A DNA stretch of 64,000 nt from Lutimaribacter_A marinistellae (lineage in GTDB: Bacteria; Pseudomonadota; Alphaproteobacteria; Rhodobacterales; Rhodobacteraceae). How positions within the stretch are numbered: the stretch's first letter is position 1; each line of letters starts with the position of its first letter. The notes below the pieces were generated by a model. It was not told where the DNA came from, searched no databases, and saw only the letters and a program-made list of their open reading frames with translations. Below, piece after piece: positions 1-8,554 of the stretch. Location of the stretch: the NCBI RefSeq assembly GCF_042648365.1, contig NZ_JBHRXI010000049.1:424898-488897 (forward strand), written 5' to 3'. Position numbers and translations under genes: made by a program.

Positions 1-148
1 GGGTTTGGGGCATTGCTGTGACCGATATTCCGGCCGGGTCCGAACTGACCCGCGACTATGCCGATTTCCAGACCGGAGAGATCGTCATGCAGCCGCCGCG
101 CCACAGGGTGAGCACGGCGCTTTTGCGCTCGGACATGGTTCTGAACTG
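1..148 (+). CDS. C-terminal fragment of an unidentified protein (SET- or SAF-like tail)
   Basis: The last 48 codons of a gene entering from the left edge, read in the frame starting at base 3 and ending with TGA at 146-148. The visible peptide has the pattern AVTDIPAGSELTRDY. This resembles either the end of a SET methyltransferase domain (DI..GEELT.DY) or a SAF domain. Too little is present to decide. It is followed by a 117-bp gap and then serS on the same strand. Confidence 0.45.
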
Positions 149-265
149 ACGCGACGCAAGGGCGCGGCCCGGTACACTGGGCCGCGCCAAGCGGGCGCTA
201 CCGCAGCCCCGCGAGATGGTGCATAAGGCGGCGGACAGTGATTCACCGCCACAAGGACCGGACCC

Positions 266-1558
266 ATGCACGACATCCGCGCCATTCGCGAGAACCCGCA
301 AGCCTTTGATGCCGCGTTGGCGCGCCGCGGGGATGCGCCGGTCTCGTCCGAGGTTCTGGCGCTGGACGAGGCGCGCCGGGCCAAGATCCTTGCCGCCGAA
401 ACCGCGCAGGCCGAACAGAACAAGGCCAGCAAGGAAGTGGGCGCCGCCAAGGGCCGCGGCGACGAGGCCGAGTTCGAGCGGCTGCGCGCGCTGGTGACAG
501 AGAAGAAGGCCGAGGTCGCCGCGATGCAGGCCGAGGCCAAGGAGCTGGATGCGCAGCTGACCGACATGCTGGCGCGCATTGCCAACCTGCCCGCAGACGA
601 CGTGCCCGAGGGCGAGGACGAAGACGGCAATGTCGAGGTGAACCGCTGGGGCACCCCGCGCGAATTCGCCTTTGCCCCCAAGGAGCATTTCGAGATCGCA
701 GGCGTTGCCCAGGGGATGGATTTCGAGACCGCAGCCAAGACCAGCGGCAGCCGGTTCGTGAACCTGTCCAAGGGCGTGGCGCGTATCCACCGAGCGCTGG
801 CGCAATTCATGCTGGACACGCATGTGGACAAGAACGGTCTGACCGAGACGGCGACCCCCGTGCTGGTGCGCGACGAGGCGATGTATGGCACCGACAAGCT
901 GCCCAAGTTCGGCGATGACAGCTATCAGACGACGAATGGCTGGTGGCTGATCCCGACCTCGGAGGTAACGCTGACCTATTCGGTGGCCGGTGACGTGCTG
1001 GAGGAAAGCGCGCTGCCGATCCGGATGACCGCGCATACCGTCTGCTTCCGCTCGGAGGCGGGCAGCGCGGGCAAGGATACGGCGGGGATGCTGCGCCAGC
1101 ACCAGTTCGAGAAGGTCGAGATGGTATCCGTCACCCATCCCGACGATTCCGACGCCGAGCAGAAGCGGATGCTGCGCTGCGCCGAAGGGATCCTCGAGGA
1201 TCTGGGTGTCCCCTACCGCACCGTGGTTCTGTGCACCGGCGACATGGGGTTCGGGGCGCGACGTACCTATGACATCGAGGCCTGGCTGCCGGGGCAGAAC
1301 ACCTATCGCGAGATTTCCAGCGTTTCGACCACGGGCGATTTCCAGGCACGGCGCATGAACGCGCGGTTCAAGCCCGCCGAGGGCGGCAAGCCGCAATTCG
1401 TGCACACTCTGAACGGATCGGGCCTTGCCGTCGGGCGCTGCCTGATCGCGGTGCTGGAGAACGGCCAGAACGAAGACGGTACCGTCACCCTGCCCGACGC
1501 GCTTGGCCCGTACTTGGGCGGCAAGCTGGTGCTGGATACGGACGGGACCCTGCGCTGA
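266..1558 (+). CDS. serS: Seryl-tRNA synthetase
   Basis: Cytoplasmic class II aminoacyl-tRNA synthetase that charges tRNA-Ser (and tRNA-Sec where present) with serine. The 430-aa product has the usual family length. Residues about 1-110 form the charged, heptad-rich antiparallel coiled-coil arm that grips the long variable arm of tRNA-Ser. Motif 2 begins with FRSEAGSAGKD near residue 261. Motif 3 is NGSGLAVGR with its Arg at 391. The ATG at 266 follows an AAGGACCGG ribosome-binding region. It converges with the helix-hairpin-helix gene, leaving only about 20 bp. No frameshift or missing motif is visible. Confidence 0.97.
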   Translation: MHDIRAIRENPQAFDAALARRGDAPVSSEVLALDEARRAKILAAETAQAEQNKASKEVGAAKGRGDEAEFERLRALVTEKKAEVAAMQAEAKELDAQLTDMLARIANLPADDVPEGEDEDGNVEVNRWGTPREFAFAPKEHFEIAGVAQGMDFETAAKTSGSRFVNLSKGVARIHRALAQFMLDTHVDKNGLTETATPVLVRDEAMYGTDKLPKFGDDSYQTTNGWWLIPTSEVTLTYSVAGDVLEESALPIRMTAHTVCFRSEAGSAGKDTAGMLRQHQFEKVEMVSVTHPDDSDAEQKRMLRCAEGILEDLGVPYRTVVLCTGDMGFGARRTYDIEAWLPGQNTYREISSVSTTGDFQARRMNARFKPAEGGKPQFVHTLNGSGLAVGRCLIAVLENGQNEDGTVTLPDALGPYLGGKLVLDTDGTLR

Positions 1559-1579
1559 GCTGAATGCGGCGGAGGGCTG

Positions 1580-2107
1580 TCAGCCCTTCGCCTTCTTGCC
1601 CTTCTTTTTCTTGTCCTTCTTCTTTTTGCCGGACTTCTTGTCTTTTTTCTTGTCGGCTTTCTTCTTTTCCTTCTTCAGCTTTTCCTTGACCTTGGTCTTG
1701 GCCTTGCTGAATTCGGCCTGCAGAGCGTCGATCTTCTCGGCGGCTTTCTGTGCCTTTTCCTCGATGATCTCGGTGACGTTCTGATCTGCGGCGGGCTTTG
1801 GAGCCGCGGCTGGCTTAGGCTTTGCCGCAGGCGCGGGTTTGGGCGCCGTCGCCCTTCGGGTCGGCCGCCGCGTTGCGGCGCGCTTGGCCGGGGCGGGTTT
1901 CGTGGCCCCCGGGGCGGGCGTTGTCGTGTTCAGAAGCTGCTGCGCTGCTGCGATGATGGCCGGGGCGCGTGCGCCTCCGATGCCCTGCGCCGCCGAGAGC
2001 GCCTGTGGTGTGGTGGCGGCAACCGCCTCGGCCGTGTCAAAGCCGGCCTCGGTCAGGCGGCGTGCCAAAGCGGGTCCCACACCGCTGATCTTGCTGACTG
2101 GGGTCAT
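1580..2107 (-). CDS. Helix-hairpin-helix protein with Lys/Ala-rich histone-like tail
   Basis: 175 aa. The first ~60 residues read as a helix-hairpin-helix fold of the kind found in DNA-binding and DNA-repair proteins (ISGVGPALARRLTEAGF, then a second GIGGARA hairpin). The middle is a low-complexity Ala/Pro/Lys linker and the last ~35 residues are almost entirely Lys with Asp and Gly, like a histone H1 tail. The likely role is non-specific nucleic-acid binding or nucleoid organisation. That is inferred from composition, as I do not recognise a named family. It has its own promoter overlapped by dyad symmetry (2131-2165) and converges with serS. Confidence 0.75.
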   Translation of the reverse strand: MTPVSKISGVGPALARRLTEAGFDTAEAVAATTPQALSAAQGIGGARAPAIIAAAQQLLNTTTPAPGATKPAPAKRAATRRPTRRATAPKPAPAAKPKPAAAPKPAADQNVTEIIEEKAQKAAEKIDALQAEFSKAKTKVKEKLKKEKKKADKKKDKKSGKKKKDKKKKGKKAKG

Positions 2108-2130
2108 ATCACTCGTCTCCTCGTTCGATC

Positions 2131-2165
2131 ACCAACGTATATACATTGCACATACGCTGGTGCAA
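2131..2165 (-). promoter_or_regulatory. Candidate promoter with overlapping dyads for the HhH protein
   Basis: On the minus strand TTGCAC (2165-2160) and TATATA (2143-2138) are separated by 16 bp, a good sigma-70 match, 31 bp before the ATG at 2107. Two dyads overlap it: ACCAACGTAT (2131-2140) pairs with ATACGCTGGT (2152-2161) with one mismatch, and TTGCAC is mirrored by GTGCAA inside the spacer. A repressor or activator bound there would cover the promoter. No regulator gene is adjacent. Confidence 0.5.
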
Positions 2166-2216
2166 CCGCACATGGGACGAGTGTGAGCCGGAACCATGTC
2201 CCGGATCAAGGACGGA

Positions 2217-3203
2217 TCAGCCGGGCTGTACCTGACCCTGCGCCGCGTTCGATTTCGGGAAGGGTACGAGGCGTTTCTGCTCCTCGTCCCACAGCTTGAG
2301 GTTCAGAGCGGCCACGGCCTCGGGGAACTTGATCCGGCGGGGGGCGACCTCGGGCGGCAGGTTATAGTGGCAGGCCCGCAGCCGGTAGGACGGGATGCGC
2401 GCGTTGAAGTGATGGATGTCATGCAGCGTGATGCAAGCCACCGCCATGTCGAACCACCAGCCGAAATCGAGCGCCGAGGACCCTTGCAACGCTGCGATCT
2501 GCGGGTCGAGATCGGGGCGGCGGTCCCAGTAGGTGTCTTCGAAATTGTGCTGAAGGTAGACGAGGAACACGCCCAGCATGCCGCCCAGCAGCGAGAAGAT
2601 AAGCCAGACCAGCAGGCCGGTCGGACCCGCGACCCACCAAAGCAGGCCAAGCAGCGCGACGATCGACAGGTTGTGCAGCACGACGCCTTTCCAGCCGAAA
2701 CGCATGGTGTTCTTGGGCCAGCGGTAGCGGATAAAGTAGGTGAAGAGCGCACCGACCGGGATCAGGACGAAGGGGTTGCGATACAGGCGATAGTGCAGCC
2801 GGGTCCAGAAATCGGCCGCGTTCCATTCCCGCAGCGTCATGGTGTGGATCTCGCCCGTCTCGCGATGCTCGAGATTGCCGATCCCGCCATGGTGGAGGTT
2901 GTGGTTCTGCTTCATCACCTCGAAAGGGGCGAAGGTGAAAGGCGACAGGGCGTGGCCGGCCAACTCGTTCTGGCCGCGCGTCTCGAACAGGGAGTGATGC
3001 CCGCAATCATGTTGCAGGACGTAAAGGCGCACGGCGGCAAAAGCGAAGACGATGCCCGACGGGACGAGAACGTACCAGCGATCCACATAGGCGATGGCAA
3101 GTGCCAGGGTCGTGAAATAGATCGCGAATGTCCCGAAATAGCTCAAGGATGCCAGACGGTTATCCTGTTTCGCATATTGCCGCGTATAGGCCCTGAGATC
3201 CAT
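2217..3203 (-). CDS. Membrane fatty-acid desaturase
   Basis: 328-aa integral membrane di-iron desaturase. The three histidine boxes are present: HDCGHH (65-70), HNLHH (101-105) and HDIHH (261-265). Hydrophobic stretches flank them in the usual arrangement. Such enzymes insert double bonds into membrane lipid acyl chains or related lipids using O2 and ferredoxin or cytochrome b5-type electrons. The exact substrate cannot be read from sequence. I chose the ATG at 3203 because AGAGGGA lies just upstream and the protein then begins MDLRAY; a longer frame to 3299 lacks a good ribosome site. It is a separate unit from der, which lies 185 bp upstream on the same strand. Confidence 0.85.
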   Translation of the reverse strand: MDLRAYTRQYAKQDNRLASLSYFGTFAIYFTTLALAIAYVDRWYVLVPSGIVFAFAAVRLYVLQHDCGHHSLFETRGQNELAGHALSPFTFAPFEVMKQNHNLHHGGIGNLEHRETGEIHTMTLREWNAADFWTRLHYRLYRNPFVLIPVGALFTYFIRYRWPKNTMRFGWKGVVLHNLSIVALLGLLWWVAGPTGLLVWLIFSLLGGMLGVFLVYLQHNFEDTYWDRRPDLDPQIAALQGSSALDFGWWFDMAVACITLHDIHHFNARIPSYRLRACHYNLPPEVAPRRIKFPEAVAALNLKLWDEEQKRLVPFPKSNAAQGQVQPG

Positions 3204-3388
3204 GTCGTCCCTCTTTATGTGCGATATCCCATGTCGCATCGACGAAATAGGCATCTTCGCCTGCGCGGCAAGCCGGGCAGCGGCGAATTTGCCAGTCATC
3301 GCAAGACATAAGACGAAATGCGGGCGCTGTCACGTACCCGCCGCGTCGCAGGACAGTATTGTCGGGGCGCATACCTCGCGCCCTCGGC

Positions 3389-4888
3389 TCAGCCGCGCCG
3401 TTTCAGGTGCTTGGCGAGAGCACCCGCGTTCTTTTCGCGCCGGCCCTTGTAGGGGTTCTTGCCCCCCTGCCCGCGCAGCGTCAGGCGGATCGGCGTTCCG
3501 GGCATGTCAAAATCTTCTCGTAGCCCGTTGATCAGGTAACGGCGATAGCTGTCCGGCATCTTGTCGGGATGCGAGCACATCACCACGAAGCCGGGCGGCC
3601 GGGTCTTGGCCTGAGTCATGTAGCGCAGCTTGATCCGGCGGCCCTGCGGTGCCGGGGGCGGATGTGCCTCGACCATGCCCGAGAGCCAGCGGTTGAGCGC
3701 CGCGGTGGGCACGCGGCGGTTCCAGACCTGGTGCGCGCGCAGGATGGCATCGTGCAGCCGGTCAAGCCCACGGCCCGTCTTGGCAGAGACCGTCACCAGC
3801 GGCGCGCCCCGCAGCTGCGGCAGAAGGCGGTCGAAACTCTCCTTCAACTCGCGCAGCTTGTCCTGCCGGTTCTCTTCGATGTCCCACTTGTTGACCGCGA
3901 TCACCACGGCGCGGCCTTCGCGTTCGGCCAGGTCGGCGATGCGCAGGTCCTGCTGTTCGAATGGAATCGCGGCATCGAGCAGAACGACCACGACCTCGGC
4001 AAACTTGACCGCGCGCAGACCGTCCGAGACGGACAGCTTTTCCAGTTTTTCCTGCACCTTGGCCTTTTTCCGCATGCCGGCGGTGTCGAACAGGCGCATC
4101 GGTGTGACCTCGCCTTCGCCTTGGGGCCAGTCGACCCGCAGCGAAATGGCGTCACGGGTGATTCCTGCCTCGGGTCCGGTCAGCAGGCGATCCTCGCCCA
4201 GGATGCGGTTGATGAGGGTCGACTTGCCCGCGTTGGGCCGCCCGACCACTGCCACCTGAAGCGGTTTCTCGGATGTGGGACGCGCGCGGTCTTCGAGGGT
4301 TTGCTGGCTGTCTTCGCCTTCGCCCTCGTCATCGATGGTGACGTCGGTTTCGGGGGCGGCCTCGGCATCCTCGGCGGCGGCCTGCTCGGCCATCTTGTCG
4401 GCCAGCGGCTGGATCGCGGCGTAGAGGTCGGTCATCCCTTCGCCATGTTCACCCGACAGCCGGATCGGCTCGCCAAGGCCAAGCCCGTACGCCTCGAGCA
4501 CACCGGCGTCGGCCGCGGCGCCCTCGGCCTTGTTCGCGGCAAGGATCACATGGGCGGAGCGCTTGCGCAGGATTTCGGCAAAGATCTCGTCCGTGGGCGT
4601 GATGCCCGCGCGCGCATCGACGAGGAACAGGCAGATATCGGCCATGTCGACGGCGCGTTCGGTCAGGCGGCGCATCCGGCCCTGAAGCGAATCGTCGGTT
4701 GCATCCTCGAGCCCGGCGGTATCGATCACGGTGAAGCGCAGATCGCCCAGCCGCGCCTCGCCCTCGCGCAGGTCGCGCGTCACGCCGGGCTGGTCGTCGA
4801 CCAGCGCCAGCCGCTTGCCGACGAGGCGGTTGAACAGGGTGGATTTGCCCACGTTGGGGCGGCCCACGATGGCGAGGGTCAGGGACAT
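3389..4888 (-). CDS. der: Ribosome biogenesis GTPase Der (EngA)
   Basis: 499-aa tandem GTPase needed for 50S subunit maturation. Two G domains are visible: the first with GRPNVGKST at residues 8-16, the second with GRPNAGKST near residue 216 and NKWD further on. A KH-like C-terminal domain follows, ending in a Lys/Arg-rich tail. The acidic linker between the G domains (about 165-205, rich in Glu, Asp and Ala) is longer than in E. coli but common in alphaproteobacteria. It is the last gene of the yfgM-like/bamB-like/der cluster, 51 bp after the BamB-like gene, an order also seen in gammaproteobacteria. Confidence 0.97.
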   Translation of the reverse strand: MSLTLAIVGRPNVGKSTLFNRLVGKRLALVDDQPGVTRDLREGEARLGDLRFTVIDTAGLEDATDDSLQGRMRRLTERAVDMADICLFLVDARAGITPTDEIFAEILRKRSAHVILAANKAEGAAADAGVLEAYGLGLGEPIRLSGEHGEGMTDLYAAIQPLADKMAEQAAAEDAEAAPETDVTIDDEGEGEDSQQTLEDRARPTSEKPLQVAVVGRPNAGKSTLINRILGEDRLLTGPEAGITRDAISLRVDWPQGEGEVTPMRLFDTAGMRKKAKVQEKLEKLSVSDGLRAVKFAEVVVVLLDAAIPFEQQDLRIADLAEREGRAVVIAVNKWDIEENRQDKLRELKESFDRLLPQLRGAPLVTVSAKTGRGLDRLHDAILRAHQVWNRRVPTAALNRWLSGMVEAHPPPAPQGRRIKLRYMTQAKTRPPGFVVMCSHPDKMPDSYRRYLINGLREDFDMPGTPIRLTLRGQGGKNPYKGRREKNAGALAKHLKRRG

Positions 4889-4939
4889 GGCTCTTTCGGC
4901 TTTCGCGACTCTAAATGCGCGCTATAGCGCGTCAGGGCC

Positions 4940-6271
4940 TCAACGGAAAGCGTGCAATTGGCCCTTGGTCGATACGACGTAGAGCGTACCGCCCGCCACC
5001 ACCGGTCCGCTTGTTGCGCCATCGGGGATCTCGACCTGGTGCGAGAGCGCGCCGCTTTCGGCGCTGAAGAACCGCAACCGACCATCACTCGAGGCGACAA
5101 CGATGCGTCCGCCGGCAAGGATAGGGCCGTAATGGGCGAAGACAGTGCTGCGCTTGCGGGGCTTGTCCTTGACGAAGCCGGGCAATTCGGTGGCCCAGAT
5201 GGTTTCGCCGCTGGCGGCGTTGACCCGCAGCAGGCGGTTGCGATCGGAGACGAAAAAGACGCTGTCGCCAACCGGCCAGACGGGACCGAGCGCGCCCTCG
5301 TCCATTGTCCAGAGGCGGTCACCTGTTTCCATATCGAAGGAGACCGTGCGGCCCGAATGGTTGCCGATATAGACGCGGCTGCCCGAGATAACCGGCGCGC
5401 CGGTCACGTCGCCGATCCGCGCCGCTGCGCGCCCGGGGCTGCGGCCGGTGACGGATGCGTTCCAGCGGCCGACGCCGCCGCGACGGAAATTGGCCGTGAC
5501 ATCCCCCGAGCCGAAGCCGAAGACGACAAGCTCGGACCCGAGGGCAGGTGCAGGAGCGCCCAGCACGTTGCCGACGCTGGGCGTGGCGACCGTCTGCCAG
5601 GCGATGCGACCGGTCTTGGTTTCGATGGCCCAGCCGATCTCGTCGCCGGCAACGAGGTAGAGAAGCCCGTCACGCACGGTCGGTTTGCCGGAACCGGTGG
5701 CATCAAGACGCTGACGCCAGCGGATGCCACCTGTGCGCGCCTCGATCGCCGTAAGACGCCCGAAGCCCGACGAGACGTAGAGCGTGCCGTCGGCATAGGC
5801 GAGACCGCCGCCCGTGGCTTGCCCCTCGCTTTCGCCGGGGGGGATGAGGTTGGTTTGCCAGACAAGCCCGCCTTGCGGGCTGACGGCCGAGACGGTGGCG
5901 CCGGAATCGAGCGTGTAGATGAGCCCGCCACCGACGACCGGTTCGGCGGTGATGCGCGTGCGGCGGGTGTCTCCTTCGCCGATATCGGTCGTCCAGACAC
6001 GCTGAGGCGTCGCGCGCAGCGCCGGGTGGCTGGGCCGGAAGGACGGCGAGCCGATACCCTGCGTCCAACTGGAATTGGTCGATGGCGTACCGAGGCTGAT
6101 TGCGCGGGGCCCTGTGCCGTCTTCGGGCGGCGCGGTCGAGGACTGACCCTCGGGGCGGATATCCTCGCGCGGGCCGGTCAGGATCTCTTCGCGTTCGGCG
6201 CAGGCGGTGAGGATCATCAGCGCGGCACTTGCCAGCGTCAGCCCGATCCGGGGAAAGCTCATGTCAACCAT
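4940..6271 (-). CDS. bamB: PQQ-repeat beta-propeller lipoprotein, BamB-like
   Basis: 443-aa outer-membrane lipoprotein predicted to act in the BAM complex that folds beta-barrel proteins. The N-terminus is a lipoprotein signal peptide with lipobox LTAC about 23 residues in. The body consists of repeated PQQ-type blades (for example LVWQTNL, IRWRQRL, IAWQTVA, RLWTMDE, TIWATEL), consistent with an eight-bladed propeller. The start could be the ATG at 6271 or at 6262, as both precede the signal peptide. It lies between a YfgM-like gene and der. This synteny supports BamB over a periplasmic PQQ dehydrogenase, which would be larger. Confidence 0.85.
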   Translation of the reverse strand: MVDMSFPRIGLTLASAALMILTACAEREEILTGPREDIRPEGQSSTAPPEDGTGPRAISLGTPSTNSSWTQGIGSPSFRPSHPALRATPQRVWTTDIGEGDTRRTRITAEPVVGGGLIYTLDSGATVSAVSPQGGLVWQTNLIPPGESEGQATGGGLAYADGTLYVSSGFGRLTAIEARTGGIRWRQRLDATGSGKPTVRDGLLYLVAGDEIGWAIETKTGRIAWQTVATPSVGNVLGAPAPALGSELVVFGFGSGDVTANFRRGGVGRWNASVTGRSPGRAAARIGDVTGAPVISGSRVYIGNHSGRTVSFDMETGDRLWTMDEGALGPVWPVGDSVFFVSDRNRLLRVNAASGETIWATELPGFVKDKPRKRSTVFAHYGPILAGGRIVVASSDGRLRFFSAESGALSHQVEIPDGATSGPVVAGGTLYVVSTKGQLHAFR

Positions 6272-6349
6272 CTTAAGAAACTCGCCTGTCGTCCTTCGTT
6301 CGCTGCCGCGCGCCGTGGGTCGGCACGCCTGCCCTGCACGCAGCCCGGA

Positions 6350-7021
6350 TCAGCCCTGCTGTCCGGGGGCCGGTTCGGGCGTGCCGCCAAGCGCCACAAT
6401 CAACTGAGAGGCGCGTTGTTGCAAGTCCACGCTGGCCTCGGCGTCCTGGAGAATGCCCTGCAGCCGGTCGATGGCCGCGTCGGGGGCGTCCTGCTCGATC
6501 TCGATGAGGGCGAGTTGCTCTTCGGCCAGCAGGCGCAAGGGCGCTCCGGGCTGGGCGAGCGCCTCGAACTGCTGGCGGCGGTCGGCGACGGGGAGTGTCT
6601 CGGCCTGCATCAGGAGCGCCTTGAACGTGGCGATCTGGCGATAGATTTCTGGAAGCTCGCCCTGCGTGGAGACACCGGCCAGAGTTTCCGCCGCGGCCTC
6701 CTGCTCGCCCGACTGGGCCTGCGCGGCCGCGGTCAGAAGGTCGCGCACGGCAGCACCGCCGGGCGTGTCAGGCTGCACCTGCGCCAGCGCTGCGGCGCGA
6801 TCGGCGGGCGCGTCCGGGTCGAGCGCGGCGATCAGCGCATCGCCAAGCTGTTGCGCGGTCGCTGTTTCCTGGGCCTTGCGATACTCGTTCCAGGCCGCAC
6901 CGCCGACGACGGCGATGACGACCACCACGCCGACCCAACCCCAGCGCCGCAAGAGCAGGTACATGCGGTCGCGGCGCACCTCTTCGGTCACTTCGTCGAT
7001 GAAACTGTCGGCGTCGCTCAT
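6350..7021 (-). CDS. YfgM-like membrane-anchored tetratricopeptide protein
   Basis: 223 aa. A cytoplasmic N-terminus (MSDADSFIDEVTEEVRRD) is followed by one transmembrane helix (about 28-46, GVVVVIAVVGG) and a periplasmic alanine-rich helical domain with TPR character. This is the architecture of YfgM (TPR_21 family), an ancillary protein of the SecYEG translocon that works with periplasmic chaperones. It is first in an apparent three-gene transcription unit with the BamB-like gene (78 bp downstream) and der. The family call rests on architecture and neighbours, since sequence identity to the enteric protein is low. Confidence 0.75.
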   Translation of the reverse strand: MSDADSFIDEVTEEVRRDRMYLLLRRWGWVGVVVVIAVVGGAAWNEYRKAQETATAQQLGDALIAALDPDAPADRAAALAQVQPDTPGGAAVRDLLTAAAQAQSGEQEAAAETLAGVSTQGELPEIYRQIATFKALLMQAETLPVADRRQQFEALAQPGAPLRLLAEEQLALIEIEQDAPDAAIDRLQGILQDAEASVDLQQRASQLIVALGGTPEPAPGQQG

Positions 7022-7148
7022 CCCTGTCCCCGCTCCCGGATGGTCCTGTTTACGTCCGGCCCCTCTTAACCTGCGCCATAGGCCAAGCCAAGGGGGCGTA
7101 TTCTGCGCAATTCGCGGGCAGTTGCGTCGCAGGTCGAAAAAAAATAAT

Positions 7149-7166
7149 CTGAACTGGTCGGTTCAG
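7149..7166. promoter_or_regulatory. Palindrome CTGAAC-N6-GTTCAG upstream of the RND operon (candidate operator)
   Basis: A perfect 6-bp inverted repeat with a 6-bp centre, 120 bp before the adaptor ATG. It sits in the 264-bp divergent spacer between the yfgM-like and RND operons. Its size resembles operators of TetR-family efflux repressors, but no tetR-like gene occurs in the window, so a controlling regulator would have to be encoded elsewhere. I see nothing else definite in this spacer. Confidence 0.4.
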
Positions 7167-7285
7167 CGTAGACAAGGTGTGGGTAAATGCCCATGTCACG
7201 CCAAACAAAGGGGTCTGTTCATCCGAGTCTGGGAGGATGACCGGCCCCCAAGACCCCGCCCAGGTTTATTGAAAGAGGCAATTTT

Positions 7286-8554
7286 ATGCGACTGATCCCG
7301 TTTATCACCGCAATTCTGGTGACCGCGACACTGTATCTGCTGGTGTTCGAACGTGACGACCTGATCGCATTTGCAAAGGGCGAGGTCGAGGCAAGCGCGA
7401 TGCTTCCCGGAGACGGCGATGCCGCGGCAGATGCCGTGGAAGACATGACCGAAACGGCCCCGCAGGAAGCCGAAGGCGCAGGAGCGGTCGGCGTTGTTGC
7501 CATGAAATCCACCGCACGCGAGATCGACAGCGCGGTCGTGCTGCGCGGTCAGACCAAGGCGATGCGCCAGGTCGAGGTCCGGGCCGAGACCAGCTCGACC
7601 GTGATTTCGGAGCCGCTGCGCAAGGGGGCGTTCGTCAAGGCAGGCGACCTGCTGTGCGAGCTAGACCCCGGAACCCGCGAAAGCACGCTGGCAGAGGCGC
7701 GCGCCCGCAAGGCCGAGGCGCAGGCCAAGGTGCCCGAGGCCGAGGCGCGCCTTGAAGAAGCACACGCGCGGCTTGCAGAGGCGCGGGTCAACGACAATGC
7801 CGCGCAGAAGCTGAGCCTGTCCGGCTACGCCTCGGAGACGCGGCGGATCGCGACCGAGGCCGCCGTGCGTTCAGCCGAGGCGGGAATCAAGTCTGCCGAA
7901 GCCGGGCTGCAGACCGTGGGGGCCGGAATCGAGGCGGCGACCGCCGCAGTAGCGGCAGCCGAACGGGAAATCGACCGTCTGACCATCGAGGCGCCGTTCG
8001 ACGGGCTGCTGGAAAGCGACACGGCCGAGCTGGGAAGCCTGATGCAGCCCGGCTCGCTTTGCGCGACGGTTATCCAGCTCGACCCCGTCAAGCTGGTGGG
8101 TTTCGTTCCCGAGGCCGAGGTGAACCGTGTCCAGATGGGGGCGATGGCCGGGGCCGAGCTGATCACCGGTGAGCGTGTGCAGGGCCGCGTTACATTCATC
8201 AGCCGGTCGGCCGATCCCACGACGCGGACCTTCGAGGTGGAGATCACGGTGCCGAACGAAGATCTGAGCATCCGCGACGGGCAGACCGCCAGCATCCTGA
8301 TCTCGGCCGAGGGCGCGCAGGCTCACCTGCTGCCGCAATCCGCCCTGACCCTCAACAACGAAGGCGATCTGGGCGTACGCGTGGTCGATGCGCAGAACAG
8401 CGTGGGCTTCATGCCGGTGCGCCTGATCCGTGACGCGGCCGATGGCGTCTGGGTCGGCGGGTTGCCGCAGACCGTCGACATCATCGTCGTCGGGCAGGAA
8501 TTCGTGACCGAGGGCGTGCGGGTCGCGCCAACCTTCCGGGAGGCTGCACAATGA
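7286..8554 (+). CDS. RND efflux periplasmic adaptor (membrane fusion protein)
   Basis: 422 aa. An N-terminal anchor helix (about 2-20) is followed by a short acidic Ala-rich segment, the first half of the lipoyl/barrel-sandwich domain (VEVRAETSSTVIS), an Ala/Glu-rich coiled-coil hairpin (about 125-225), the second lipoyl half (IEAPFDGLLES), a beta-barrel and a membrane-proximal domain. This is HlyD/AcrA architecture. The protein links the inner-membrane pump to an outer-membrane channel that is not encoded nearby. AGAGG precedes the ATG. Its stop overlaps the permease start (ATGA), so the two are translationally coupled. Confidence 0.93.
   Translation: MRLIPFITAILVTATLYLLVFERDDLIAFAKGEVEASAMLPGDGDAAADAVEDMTETAPQEAEGAGAVGVVAMKSTAREIDSAVVLRGQTKAMRQVEVRAETSSTVISEPLRKGAFVKAGDLLCELDPGTRESTLAEARARKAEAQAKVPEAEARLEEAHARLAEARVNDNAAQKLSLSGYASETRRIATEAAVRSAEAGIKSAEAGLQTVGAGIEAATAAVAAAEREIDRLTIEAPFDGLLESDTAELGSLMQPGSLCATVIQLDPVKLVGFVPEAEVNRVQMGAMAGAELITGERVQGRVTFISRSADPTTRTFEVEITVPNEDLSIRDGQTASILISAEGAQAHLLPQSALTLNNEGDLGVRVVDAQNSVGFMPVRLIRDAADGVWVGGLPQTVDIIVVGQEFVTEGVRVAPTFREAAQ

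Noticed and set aside
1679..1700. Low-complexity Lys codon run as a possible simple-sequence repeat
   Set aside because: It is the coding sequence for the basic tail of the HhH protein, with mixed AAG/AAA/GAC codons and no exact repeat unit.
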